From: Nocardioides piscis
Lineage (GTDB): Bacteria; Actinomycetota; Actinomycetes; Propionibacteriales; Nocardioidaceae
Reading direction: 5' to 3'
Assembly: GCF_011300215.1 (NCBI RefSeq)
Contig: NZ_CP049866.1
Location: 248,001-312,000, forward strand
Length of the DNA stretch: 64,000 nucleotides
Below, piece by piece: positions 36,117 to 44,445 of the stretch. Each line of letters starts with the position of its first letter. Position 1 is the stretch's first letter. The position numbers and the translations under genes are program-made. The notes beneath the pieces were generated by a model. The model did not search any database, was not told where the DNA came from, and saw nothing but the letters and a program-made list of their open reading frames with translations.

Positions 36117-37046
36117 TCAGCCCACTGGGCCCAGTGTCGAGGTGATCTCGACCCGCCCCTCGCCATACGTCTCGTCGGCCCAGGCCTGCAGCGAACCGTC
36201 GTCGAAGAGCACTCCGAGCTGCACGACGTCGTCGGCGGCCGACGACGTGGTGGCGCCGGGGAGCTTCTGCAGCTCCATCGCGACCTCGTTGAGCTCGGCC
36301 TCGGTGAAGCGGGCCTCGCTCACGCACAACGCGCCGCCCCAGGTCTCCCGGAGCTTCGCCTCGGCGCCGGCCGGGTCCTGGGTGACGGCGACGTTGATGA
36401 CGACCTTGGTCGGGTCGTTGGCCGCAGCCTCGTCGGGACCCTGGTCGAGCCAGGCGCCGGCATAGCCCGGAAGGCCGCCAGCCGTGGCGAAGGTGGCGTC
36501 CATCGACGCCTGGTCGGCCTTGGCCGGGTCGACCACGGCCCAGCCACCGGCAGGCGGGTCGCAGGGGCTGGTGGGACTCGGCTCCGGGGGCTGGCTGACG
36601 GTGTCGTACAACGCGGCGGGGATTGCGTCAGTGACCGTCAGGCTCTCGCCGTCGAAGGTGCCGGTGAGCGCGAAGTCGCCCCACCTGGTGCCGGACTGGT
36701 CCTCGTGCTCGGGGTGCGCTGCCCAGTCCCACCCGGCGAGCGGGGTCCCTTCGCACTGCGGCGGCAGCGACTCGGCCACGAAGGTGCACAGCTGGGGGCC
36801 GTCGCCGTCGTCGAGGACGGTCACGAGTCCTTCGGTGCGGACCAACCCGTCAGCAGCAGGTATGGCGCTCGGCATCTCGTCCGGCGCAGCGGGGGCGCCG
36901 TGGTCGTCGGCATCCGCGCTCTGGCCGGCGGGGTCGACGCCGCGCATCTGCTCCTCGGTGCTGCAGGCGGCGGTCAGGGTGAGGGCGAGGGTCGCGGCGA
37001 GCGCGGTGAGGGGGCGCAGCATGGTGGTGGGACGCGACGGGTTCAT
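36117..37046 (-). CDS. Lipoprotein of unknown function
   Basis: A 309-residue lipoprotein. The ATG at 37046 follows GAGGGAA, and the upstream in-frame extension overlaps hemQ and is rejected. The signal is LRPLTALAATLALTLTAACS with lipobox TAAC at Cys ~28. The mature part is acidic, with cysteines at LCTFV, QCEGT, PCDPP and LCVSE that could form two disulphides, and a repeated feature of two halves each ending in a short hydrophobic strand. No domain was recognised. It is 14 bases downstream of hemQ on the same strand and may be co-transcribed. Confidence 0.75.
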   Translation of the reverse strand: MNPSRPTTMLRPLTALAATLALTLTAACSTEEQMRGVDPAGQSADADDHGAPAAPDEMPSAIPAADGLVRTEGLVTVLDDGDGPQLCTFVAESLPPQCEGTPLAGWDWAAHPEHEDQSGTRWGDFALTGTFDGESLTVTDAIPAALYDTVSQPPEPSPTSPCDPPAGGWAVVDPAKADQASMDATFATAGGLPGYAGAWLDQGPDEAAANDPTKVVINVAVTQDPAGAEAKLRETWGGALCVSEARFTEAELNEVAMELQKLPGATTSSAADDVVQLGVLFDDGSLQAWADETYGEGRVEITSTLGPVG

Positions 37047-37060
37047 GGTCGGTTCCCTCG

Positions 37061-37759
37061 TCAGGGCAGGCGGGCGAGCAGGTCGGCCGGCGTCACCCGG
37101 GACCCGGTGTAGAACGGCACCTCCTCGCGCACGTGCCGACGGGTCTCCGAGCCGCGGAGGTGTCGCATCAGGTCGACGATGCGATAGAGCTCGTCGGCCT
37201 CGAAGGCCAGCATCCACTCATAGTCACCGAGCGCGAACGAGGCGACCGTGTTGGCGCGGACGTCGGGGTAGTCGCGGGCCATCTTGCCGTGCTCGGCGAG
37301 CATGGCGCGACGCTCGCTGTCCTCGAGGAGATACCACTCATAGGACCGCACGAAGGGATAGACGCAGATGTGGGCCCGCGACTCCTCCTCGGCCAGGAAC
37401 GCCGGGATGTGCGACTTGTTGAACTCGGCGGGGCGGTGGAGCGCCATCTGCGACCACACCGGCTCGAGGCGCGCGCCGAAGGTGGTTCGGCGGAAGGTGT
37501 TGTAGGCCGACTGCAGCATCTCGCTGTCCTCGGCGTGCCACCACACCATCAGGTCGGCGTCGGCCCGCAGCCCCGAGACGTCATAGACGCCGCGTACGAC
37601 GATGTCCTCCTCGGCCTGGGACGCGAACAGCGCCTCCAGCTCGGCCGCCTCGGCCTCGCGGTCGCCGGCCCCGAGGGGGTCACGCAGCTTGAACACCGAC
37701 CACATCGTGTAGCGGATGGTGTCGTTGAGCTCGCGGACCTGGGAAGCCTTGGATGCCAT
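37061..37759 (-). CDS. hemQ: Coproheme decarboxylase HemQ
   Basis: A 232-residue protein of the chlorite dismutase-like HemQ family, which decarboxylates coproheme to heme b in actinobacteria and firmicutes. Characteristic parts are [40 protein letters not shown] with the catalytic Tyr, and [16 protein letters not shown] with the proximal haem His. CACAAT ends six bases before the ATG, similar to the window's leaderless promoters. It is the last step after hemG and hemE on the same strand further along. In related genomes hemE, hemG and hemQ are adjacent, but here hemG is 3.2 kb away across an inserted block. Confidence 0.93.
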   Translation of the reverse strand: MASKASQVRELNDTIRYTMWSVFKLRDPLGAGDREAEAAELEALFASQAEEDIVVRGVYDVSGLRADADLMVWWHAEDSEMLQSAYNTFRRTTFGARLEPVWSQMALHRPAEFNKSHIPAFLAEEESRAHICVYPFVRSYEWYLLEDSERRAMLAEHGKMARDYPDVRANTVASFALGDYEWMLAFEADELYRIVDLMRHLRGSETRRHVREEVPFYTGSRVTPADLLARLP

Positions 37760-37852
37760 GGCGTCATTGTGCCCGGAGGACTGCAGCCGCCGCGCGATGG
37801 GTTGAGGCTCAAGGACCAGAGCCTGCCGAGGTTCACGGTGGCGCTGGGTGGG

Positions 37853-38920
37853 TCAGCCATGACTCACCTTCTCGAGGATGTCGGCCGCGCGGCGGCGGCC
37901 GTCGAACTCGCGGATCTCGGCTCCCAGTCGGGCCGCGGCGGCGCGGTGCGGACCGTCGGCCAGCAGTTGTTCGGCGGCCGCCCCGATTCGCGCAGGCCTG
38001 GAGTGTCGGGACAGGCTCAGTCCCGCGCCGGCGCGGCTGATCGCCCGGCCGACCAAGGGTTGGTCGCTCCTACGGTCGAGCGGCAGGATCAACAGCGGGA
38101 CGTCGTGCGCGAGCGCTGCCATCGCTGTCCCGTGACCGCCGTGGCTGATCACCAGGGACGCCTCCGGAAGGACCTGCGAGTGCGGCAGCCATTGGTGCAC
38201 CTCGACCGACCCCGGGATGCGTAGTCGACCGACTGGCACCGACGGACCGACAGTGGCGATGACGCGCGCGTCGACACCGCCGAGCGCGTCGAAGGTCCGC
38301 TGCCACAGTCCGACGAGAGAGGCGAAACCGAAGGTGCTGAAGCTGACCAGGATGGTCTTCTCGCCAGGGGTCGCTGGCTGACCGGTCGCAGTCGGTCCGG
38401 CATGCACAACGTTGCCGGCACCCTGGTCCAGGTCCGGCAGCGCCATCACCAGCGTCGGTGAACCGGCGTCGTACAACGACAAGAGAGGGCAGCCGCGCAG
38501 CCGGAGCGCCAGGCCGAGCGGGCCTCGAGCAGCCTTGCGCCAATAGCTGTCGAAGGCGTGCGCGAAGGTCACCCACGAGCGTCCGGCCGCACGCAGGGAC
38601 TGCATGACCCCGAAGAGCAACCCGTCGACCACCACGACGTCCGCCGGCGCGGTCTCCAGCGACGTCAAGACATCCCGGCCCATGGTGCGGTCACTCACCA
38701 AGGCGAGCATTCGGGCGGTGGAGTGGGGCTCACGACCGTCGAACGGCTTCGCCGTGATGTACGTCGAGAACACCATGCCGGCATCTCGGATCCGTTGTTC
38801 CTGCGCTCTGTGACCGAGGAAGCGAACCTCGTGGCCACGGACCTGCAGCTCGGTTGCAACCGCAAGCTCCGGGTCAAGGTTGCCGCCACCGTCGAAGGTC
38901 ACGAAGAGATACCTGGTCAT
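37853..38920 (-). CDS. GT1 (UGT/macrolide-type) glycosyltransferase
   Basis: A 355-residue GT-B enzyme that glycosylates small molecules. N-terminus: TRYLFVTFDGGGNLDPELAVA. The C-terminal nucleotide-sugar signature is HQWLPHSQVLPEASLVISHGGHGT..ALAHDVPLLILP. The ATG at 38920 overlaps the end of the TetR gene (ATGA); the long open frame upstream is the TetR region in another frame. Actinobacterial enzymes of this type decorate lipids or natural products, or inactivate macrolides by glycosylation. Coupling to a TetR regulator suggests inducible detoxification or modification. The acceptor is unknown. Confidence 0.85.
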   Translation of the reverse strand: MTRYLFVTFDGGGNLDPELAVATELQVRGHEVRFLGHRAQEQRIRDAGMVFSTYITAKPFDGREPHSTARMLALVSDRTMGRDVLTSLETAPADVVVVDGLLFGVMQSLRAAGRSWVTFAHAFDSYWRKAARGPLGLALRLRGCPLLSLYDAGSPTLVMALPDLDQGAGNVVHAGPTATGQPATPGEKTILVSFSTFGFASLVGLWQRTFDALGGVDARVIATVGPSVPVGRLRIPGSVEVHQWLPHSQVLPEASLVISHGGHGTAMAALAHDVPLLILPLDRRSDQPLVGRAISRAGAGLSLSRHSRPARIGAAAEQLLADGPHRAAAARLGAEIREFDGRRRAADILEKVSHG

Positions 38921-39498
38921 GGCGAGCCCTTTCGATCCAGGATCGCGTTGATCAGGGCGTGAACGCGGGCTTCGGTGTCGGTTCGGCTCAGGCCCCGGTC
39001 GCGGCGCAGCAACTTCCACGTGTAGACATCGGTCGCAATGACAAGTAGGTCGATCACCGCGGGGTCGTTCGTGTACGGCGCGAAGACGTCCTCGACCCAC
39101 CGACGGTGGACCGCCTTGCCTGTCGCAGCGATGGTCGCGACGGCCTCGGGATCTGTCTCCTCCTGGGCGAGCAGCAGGAGGGCCAGCTTGCCCTCGCCGG
39201 CGTCGTACTGATCCAACAGACGCCGCACCGCGGAGTCGATGTCCCCCGGTTCGGCGGTGCGCGCTGCGGCAATCAGTTCCGTCCCGTAGGCAACGGTGGC
39301 TTCGATCAGGCCGGCCTTGCTGGCGAAGTGCCGCAGGATGGTCTGCACGCTCACTCGCGCCTGGACGGCCACCGCCTCGAGCGTGATCAAGGCAATGGGT
39401 TGCTGCGTCGACAGCATGAGACACGCGTCGAGAATCGCGATGCGGGTGGCCTGGACCCCTTCTGCGCGGGCCGCCATCCGGTAGGCGCGAGCTTTCAT
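38917..39498 (-). CDS. TetR-family transcriptional regulator
   Basis: A 193-residue repressor. The N-terminal helix-turn-helix is ITLEAVAVQARVSVQTILRHFASKAGLIEA, the canonical TetR position. The C-terminal ligand domain has no recognised subtype. ATG 39498 (MKARAYRMAARAEG) is chosen because the HTH then lies at the usual distance; upstream codons are AT-rich and untypical. Its end overlaps the GT1 gene, so regulator and enzyme are one transcript and probably autoregulated by the same ligand. Confidence 0.85.
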   Translation of the reverse strand: MKARAYRMAARAEGVQATRIAILDACLMLSTQQPIALITLEAVAVQARVSVQTILRHFASKAGLIEATVAYGTELIAAARTAEPGDIDSAVRRLLDQYDAGEGKLALLLLAQEETDPEAVATIAATGKAVHRRWVEDVFAPYTNDPAVIDLLVIATDVYTWKLLRRDRGLSRTDTEARVHALINAILDRKGSP

Positions 39499-39625
39499 GT
39501 CAAGCGACGTTACTACCAAATCTATTTCGCGTAAATGGGCATCCACACGAAAGCCTACCCGCGTACGGAACGAGCTTTTCAGGACAGAACGAAGTCGCTT
39601 CGAGACCATTCCAACCGCTGTCGGC

Positions 39626-40879
39626 CTAGTTGCGTCTGGTGAATCGGTAGTCGCCGTTGGGCATGCGCTGGGTGAGGTAGCGGGCGTCGTGGGCGCGGTG
39701 GTGGTGGTGACAGCAGAGCAGGGCGGCGTTGTCGAGGTCTGTGGTGCCGCCGTCGGACCACGCGTGGGGGTGGTGGGTCTCGCACCAGGCCGCGGGCACG
39801 GTGCAGCCGTGCGCTTGGCACTGGGGTTGTTGGATCCGCAGGGCCTTGCGTTGCGCCGCTGAGTGGAGACGGCGGGAGCGGCCGAGGTCGAGGACTTCTG
39901 ATCGTCCGCCGAGGACGGCGGGCAGGATCTTGGCCTGGCAGGCGAGGCGCCGGGCGTGGGAGGAAGTGATGGCGTCGCCGGTCTCCAGGGTCGCGACCCC
40001 GGCCTTCTCGAGGGCGGCGGTGAGGTGGTCGTGGTCGAGGTGGACGGTCACGGTGGTCGCGGTGCCCCCGTGGGCGGGCAGCACCTGGGCGGGCAGGGCT
40101 TCGAGGAGGTCGGTCAGCGCCAGGCCGAGGAGCCGCGGGGTGGGGATGGGTTGTCCGTCGGACTCGTTCGCCGTACGGCGGGGTGAGGCGAACGCTTCGA
40201 GATAGGTCCGCAGTCGCGCGGCTGTGGCGTCACTGATCCGCCCCGAGATGCGGGTGGTGCCGTCGCCTTGGGGTGTCAGGGTCAGGCGGGTGCGTTCGGC
40301 GGCGGCCTGTTCCTCGCGTTCGAGGGCGTCGCGTTCGGCTTGTTCGCCGATCTCGGGGGCGATGACGTCGAGGACCTTGCGGGCCAGGCGCCGCAGCGGG
40401 GTGGGTGCCCAGTGGTCGGCGAGGTCGATGAGGTGGAGCTCGGCTTGTTCACGGACCGCGGGGGTGACGATGTCGTCGGGGAGGTCGTCGAGGGCAGAGG
40501 CGATGACACGGGCCTGGTCGAGGTTGACCCGGCCGTCGCGGACCGCGGCGCCGAGGTGGACGTGCTCGGTGTCGAGGGATCGGGCGAGCCGGTGAAGCCC
40601 GATGCTCGGCCGGTGGTCGTGACGGGTGGCGGCGGCGAACCAGTCACCGGCCGTCCGGGCGCCGGCCTCGTGGGCCACGTCCCCGGAGGTGGCCAGCACC
40701 GACAACATCAGCCCCTGGGCGCGAGACACGACGCCGGACAGCTCGACCAGTGCGGCTGCCTTGTCGGTGGGGGTGAGGAAGGTCGGGTTGAAGGTCGCGG
40801 CCTTGTCGAAGCCCTCGGAAATGCTCGCGACGACGCCCAGCAGCGGGTGTTGTTGCCCCTTGTCGTGAGTGGTTTCCAT
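39626..40879 (-). CDS. DUF222/HNH endonuclease (13E12 repeat family)
   Basis: A 417-residue protein with the DUF222 region (residues ~20-300, with LSGVVSRAQGLMLSVLATSG and LARSLDTEHVHLGAAV) and a C-terminal HNH nuclease (CQAHGCTVPAAWCETHHPHAW, DLDNAALLCCHHHHRAHD). Such genes occur in many copies in actinobacteria and behave as selfish elements or repair-linked nucleases; mycobacterial copies belong to the LexA regulon. A TAGAAT -10 box lies six bases before the ATG and a near-consensus LexA box overlies the -35 region. It lies between the TetR/GT1 pair and hemG, within a gene order that is otherwise conserved. Confidence 0.9.
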   Translation of the reverse strand: METTHDKGQQHPLLGVVASISEGFDKAATFNPTFLTPTDKAAALVELSGVVSRAQGLMLSVLATSGDVAHEAGARTAGDWFAAATRHDHRPSIGLHRLARSLDTEHVHLGAAVRDGRVNLDQARVIASALDDLPDDIVTPAVREQAELHLIDLADHWAPTPLRRLARKVLDVIAPEIGEQAERDALEREEQAAAERTRLTLTPQGDGTTRISGRISDATAARLRTYLEAFASPRRTANESDGQPIPTPRLLGLALTDLLEALPAQVLPAHGGTATTVTVHLDHDHLTAALEKAGVATLETGDAITSSHARRLACQAKILPAVLGGRSEVLDLGRSRRLHSAAQRKALRIQQPQCQAHGCTVPAAWCETHHPHAWSDGGTTDLDNAALLCCHHHHRAHDARYLTQRMPNGDYRFTRRN

Positions 40880-40885
40880 GGGCTG

Positions 40886-40891
40886 ATTCTA
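40886..40891 (-). promoter_or_regulatory. -10 hexamer of the DUF222/HNH gene
   Basis: TAGAAT on the minus strand, six bases before the ATG at 40879, giving a leaderless transcript. The LexA-like site begins about 18 bases upstream of it. Confidence 0.5.
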
Positions 40892-40909
40892 TGCGCATGA
40901 CACCTGTAT

Positions 40910-40925
40910 TAGAACCTCTGTTCGA
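40910..40925. promoter_or_regulatory. Probable LexA (SOS) box
   Basis: TAGAACCTCTGTTCGA differs at one position from the actinobacterial/Bacillus-type consensus TCGAAC-N4-GTTCGA. It lies over the -35 region of the DUF222/HNH promoter, where LexA would block transcription. Induction by DNA damage is predicted. Confidence 0.65.
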
Positions 40926-41012
40926 GTTATCCACACTGGAAGTGTCGGGAATGCGAAGTCCACAGGAACAGACGCACAAATGGCCCGACAGTTCCTTTGA
41001 TCGGCCGCCCCT

Positions 41013-42338
41013 CTAGTGGTGGAGCGCCTCCGCTGCCTGTCGGGCCGAGCCGATGACCGCAGGAATGCCGACCCCGTCGCACCACGCTCCGCAGACCGCG
41101 ATCCCGCGCGGCAGGGCTGACCGCACACGCGCGACCAGGTCGAGGTGGCCGACGGCGTACTGCGGGAGGCCTCCACCCCACCGCTGCACGTGCGTCTCGA
41201 CCGGTGTCGCCCTGATCCCGGCCAGCTCCGCGAGGTCGGCGAGAGAGCGCCCCACCAGCTCGTCGTCGGTGGCCTGGAGCGTGCGCTCCTCCCCTGCGCG
41301 ACCCAGCGAGGTCCGCAGGATCGCGAGGTCGCCGCCGGCCGACCCGACCCAGTCCCACTTGGCGAAGGAGAAGGTGCTTGCCTTGATCGCGCGCTGCTCG
41401 ACCGGCGGCACCAGGAACCCGGAGCGGTCCGTCAGCCCGGCCACGGCGTCTCGCGGCAGGGCGAGCGTGACCACGACGACGCTCGCCGACTCGATGGACG
41501 CGATCTCCCGGGCAGCCTCGGGAGCAAGGTCCGCCAGCAGCCGTGCAGTCGGGGCAGCCGGAGTAGCGAGCACGACCCGGCCGGCCCGGATCGTCTCGGG
41601 GGCGTGGGCAGAGCCGACGGTCAGCAGCCAGCCCGAGCCGTCACGACGCAGCGCCCGCACCGGCGCGTCCGTCCGGACCTCCAGGCCTGAGGCGACCGCC
41701 CCCGGCAGGAGCCCCATCCCGCCCGGGATGCCGGCGAAGACAGGCTCGTCGCTTCGCCGTACGCCGACGAGCTGGTCGAGCAACGGGCCCCGCGCCGCCA
41801 TCGCGAGCAGCTGGGGCACGGCCGCCGCCGCCGAGAGCCGGCGAGCGCTGCCTGCATAGACCCCGCCCAGCAACGGTTCGACGAGCCGGTCCACGACCTC
41901 CTCGCCCAGGCGCGACCCGACGAGGTCCCCGACCGAGACGTCGCCCTCGACAGGCGTGACGTGCTCGTCGCGCAACCGGGCCAGGCCCTCGTCGGAGAGG
42001 ACCCCGGAGGCCGCCACCTCGGCGATGTCGAACGGCACACCCATCAGCGAGCGCGGCAGCGGCCGCAGCTCGCCGCGCGAGAAGATGCGCGACGTCGCAG
42101 CGGTCGGGTGGACCACCTCCAGCCCCAGGGCGCGCGCGAGGTCGACTCCCTCCGGCCGACGGTTGAGCATCGCCTCGGCGCCGACGTCGACCGGCACCCC
42201 GGCGACCGTCTCGAGCCTGAGCTTTCCGCCGACTCGTGGTGACCCCTCCAGGACGAGGACGCTGCCGGACCGTGAGAGCTCGCGGGCGGCGCTCAGCCCG
42301 GCGATGCCCCCACCGACGACCACGACGTCATGTCTCAC
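41013..42338 (-). CDS. hemG: Coproporphyrinogen/protoporphyrinogen III oxidase
   Basis: A 441-residue FAD enzyme (HemG/HemY, CgoX type) that oxidises coproporphyrinogen III in the coproporphyrin-dependent haem pathway. The FAD-binding N-terminus is DVVVVGGGIAGLSAARELSR, and the C-terminal FAD motif is in AVCGAWCDGVGIPAVIGSARQAA. Mid-region QRWGGGLPQYAVGH is conserved in this family. The start is GTG 42338. It is on the same strand as hemE and hemQ but separated from both by unrelated genes. It is divergent from the DUF4349 lipoprotein. Confidence 0.92.
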   Translation of the reverse strand: MRHDVVVVGGGIAGLSAARELSRSGSVLVLEGSPRVGGKLRLETVAGVPVDVGAEAMLNRRPEGVDLARALGLEVVHPTAATSRIFSRGELRPLPRSLMGVPFDIAEVAASGVLSDEGLARLRDEHVTPVEGDVSVGDLVGSRLGEEVVDRLVEPLLGGVYAGSARRLSAAAAVPQLLAMAARGPLLDQLVGVRRSDEPVFAGIPGGMGLLPGAVASGLEVRTDAPVRALRRDGSGWLLTVGSAHAPETIRAGRVVLATPAAPTARLLADLAPEAAREIASIESASVVVVTLALPRDAVAGLTDRSGFLVPPVEQRAIKASTFSFAKWDWVGSAGGDLAILRTSLGRAGEERTLQATDDELVGRSLADLAELAGIRATPVETHVQRWGGGLPQYAVGHLDLVARVRSALPRGIAVCGAWCDGVGIPAVIGSARQAAEALHH

Positions 42339-42429
42339 GGCGCCAACTCTGGCACGCGGCCCGCGTCACGGTTCGGTCACGGGAAGCCGCGCGGGGAACC
42401 GCTGTCGACGTGCCGCGCGTCGGACCCCC

Positions 42430-43452
42430 ATGCAGACATCCAGCAGGCTCCACCCGCGAGGCGGCCGCCGGGCCCGTCTCGTCGTCGCCCTGACCATGAC
42501 GGCCGCCCTCCTCGGCGCGGTGGCCGCCTGCTCCTCCAGCGACTCCGGCGACTCGGCCGAGGGCGACGCCGGGGGCTCGGGCCTCAGCTCGCTCGAGGCC
42601 CCCCAGGAGGGCCACGCCGAGTCGGGTGACTCGGAAGGGTCGGGCGACGCAGGCAAGTCGGCCGACCGGGACGCTGCCCTCGACGATGGGTCGGACAGCA
42701 CCGCGTCCCTCCGCGCTCCCGCCAGCGAGCGCGCGGTGATCTCCAAGGGCACCGTCTCCCTGGTGAGCGACGACGTGGCCAAGGCCCGCAACGACGTGCA
42801 GCGCATCGTCGATGCCCAGCACGGCACGGTCGCCGAGGAGAACACCGAGACCGACGACAAGGGCGTCGCCACCTACGCCCGCCTCGTGGTGCGGGTGCCG
42901 GCCGACTCCTTCGCCGTGACGATGGCTTCGTTGGAGAAGGCCGCCGAGCTGCGTTCGGCCGGTCTCACCAGCGAGGACGTGACCACGGAGGTGATCGACA
43001 CCGGGGTCCGCGTCCGCGCCCAGGAGTCCAGCCTGCGTCGCGTCGAGCAGCTCCTGGCCGAGGCCGACTCGCTCAAGGACATCATCTGGATCGAGTCGCA
43101 GCTGACTCGGCGCCAGGCCGAGCTCGACTCCCTGAAGTCACAGCAGGCCTGGCTCGCTGACCAGACGAGCGACTCGACCATCACCGTCGACATCGAGCGC
43201 CGCTACGTCCCCGAGGAGGACGAGGAGACCGACGAGGACGCGGGCTTCCTCAGTGGCTTCAAGAGCGGCCTGAAGGCGCTCGGCGCGTTCGCCGAAGGCC
43301 TGGGCACCGTCGTCGGGGCTGTCCTCCCGTTCGCGATGGTCCTCGCCGTCATCGGCGTGCCGACGTGGTTGCTCGTGCGCCACGCCCGCCGCAGGCAGGG
43401 CCGCCCGGGTGGGTCCGCAGCCGAGCGCGAGGTGGACGTCCACGCGGGCTAG
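42430..43452 (+). CDS. DUF4349 lipoprotein
   Basis: A 340-residue membrane lipoprotein. The ATG is at 42430, followed by RRARLVVALTMTAALLGAVAACSSS with a clear lipobox. An acidic, Gly/Ser-rich linker leads to the DUF4349 domain (~105-265: ERAVISKGTVSLVSDDVAKA, YARLVVRVPADSFAVTMASLE, VRVRAQESSLRRVEQLLAEA, coiled coil to WLADQTSDSTITVDIE). A C-terminal membrane helix (VLPFAMVLAVIGVPTWLLV) and basic tail follow. Function is not known for the family. The TAG stop is also part of the -10 box of the next gene. Confidence 0.85.
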   Translation: MQTSSRLHPRGGRRARLVVALTMTAALLGAVAACSSSDSGDSAEGDAGGSGLSSLEAPQEGHAESGDSEGSGDAGKSADRDAALDDGSDSTASLRAPASERAVISKGTVSLVSDDVAKARNDVQRIVDAQHGTVAEENTETDDKGVATYARLVVRVPADSFAVTMASLEKAAELRSAGLTSEDVTTEVIDTGVRVRAQESSLRRVEQLLAEADSLKDIIWIESQLTRRQAELDSLKSQQAWLADQTSDSTITVDIERRYVPEEDEETDEDAGFLSGFKSGLKALGAFAEGLGTVVGAVLPFAMVLAVIGVPTWLLVRHARRRQGRPGGSAAEREVDVHAG

Positions 43453-43455
43453 GGT
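43450..43455 (+). promoter_or_regulatory. -10 hexamer of the NYN/OST-HTH gene, overlapping a stop codon
   Basis: TAGGGT, whose TAG is the stop of the DUF4349 gene, is followed by six bases and ATG 43462. This leaderless layout makes the NYN gene independently transcribed despite the 9-base gap. Confidence 0.5.
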
Positions 43456-43461
43456 CGCCCC

Positions 43462-44424
43462 ATGGACTCTGACCTCCACGGAGGCACCCGCATCGCCGTC
43501 CTCATCGACGCCGACAACACCTCACCGAAGTACGCCGAGGCGCTGCTGGAGGAGGTCGCGAAGTATGGCTCCCCCACGATCAAGAGGGCGTACGGCGACT
43601 TCTCCTCCCAACAGCTGTCGGGCTGGACCCGCGAGCTCAACGCGCGTGCGATCCGGCCGATGCACCAGATCGCCTTCACCACCGGGAAGAACTCGACCGA
43701 CTCGGCGCTGATCATCGACGCCATGGACCTGCTGCACGCCGGCAACGTCGAGGCGTTCGCGATCGTGAGCAGCGACAGCGACTTCACCAGCCTGGCCCTG
43801 CGACTGCGCGAGTCCGGTCGGAAGGTCTACGGCCTCGGCCGCAAGAACACGCCGTCGTCGCTGCAGAACGCCTGCGACCGGTTCATCGCCCTCGAGGTGC
43901 TGATGACCGACGCGCAGGAGGAAGCAGCCGACGAGAAGGTCCTCGACCGCAAGGGCGGCGACCGGGCCAGCGAGGAGAAGTCCGCCCAGGAGTCACCCTC
44001 GCTCAACCTGCAGAGCGCGCTGACCAAGGCCGTCAACGCCACCGCGGACGACGAGGGTTGGGCCACGGTCTCCCAGATCGGCAACCACCTCAACCGCACC
44101 CATGCGTCCTTCGACCCGCGCAACTTCGGGCACGGCAAGCTGACCGCGCTCGTGCAGGCCCAGCCCTACCTCGAGACCCGCGGCGAGGCCAACACCCTGG
44201 AGCTGCGGCTGAAGTCGCCGCGCAAGGCCGCCGCGGCCAAGAAGGCCACGAGCAGGCGCAGGGCCCCTGCGAAGTCGCAAGGGGCGGACGCGACGGTGGA
44301 GGCACCCTCCGAGGCCCCGGTCGAGACGCCGGTCGAGACGCCCGTCGAGAAGCCCGCGACGCCGAAGGTGACCGTCACGACCCGGACCCGCGCAGCCAAG
44401 AAGACCACGGCGCCCCAGGACTGA
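43462..44424 (+). CDS. NYN-domain ribonuclease-like protein with OST-HTH/LOTUS domain
   Basis: A 320-residue protein. The N-terminal NYN (PIN-like) nuclease domain has IAVLIDADNTSPKY, TDSALIIDAMDLL and AFAIVSSDSDFTSLALRLRE, giving the acidic cluster, and ends near residue 155. Residues ~185-250 (LQSALTKAVNATADDEGWAT and DPRNFGHGKLTALVQAQP) are an OST-HTH/LOTUS RNA-binding module. The C-terminus is a basic, Ala/Lys/Pro-rich tail with three 12-bp in-frame repeats encoding VETP. This architecture suggests RNA-targeted nuclease or RNA regulation. The gene sits between hemG and hemE on the opposite strand. Confidence 0.87.
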   Translation: MDSDLHGGTRIAVLIDADNTSPKYAEALLEEVAKYGSPTIKRAYGDFSSQQLSGWTRELNARAIRPMHQIAFTTGKNSTDSALIIDAMDLLHAGNVEAFAIVSSDSDFTSLALRLRESGRKVYGLGRKNTPSSLQNACDRFIALEVLMTDAQEEAADEKVLDRKGGDRASEEKSAQESPSLNLQSALTKAVNATADDEGWATVSQIGNHLNRTHASFDPRNFGHGKLTALVQAQPYLETRGEANTLELRLKSPRKAAAAKKATSRRRAPAKSQGADATVEAPSEAPVETPVETPVEKPATPKVTVTTRTRAAKKTTAPQD

Positions 44425-44445
44425 CAGCCGTCACGGGCAGGTGGG

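Noticed and set aside
39510-39540. Operator of the TetR/GT1 pair
   Set aside because: Only four-base arms (TTAC...GTAA) were seen in the AT-rich patch, too weak to list as a site.
39626-40879. DUF222/HNH gene as a transposase or insertion sequence
   Set aside because: No terminal inverted repeats or target duplication seen; the family is a nuclease, not a DDE transposase.
44280-44370. Repeats in the NYN gene tail as a mobile element
   Set aside because: They are three 12-bp in-frame copies encoding VETP in a disordered tail, ordinary low-complexity sequence.
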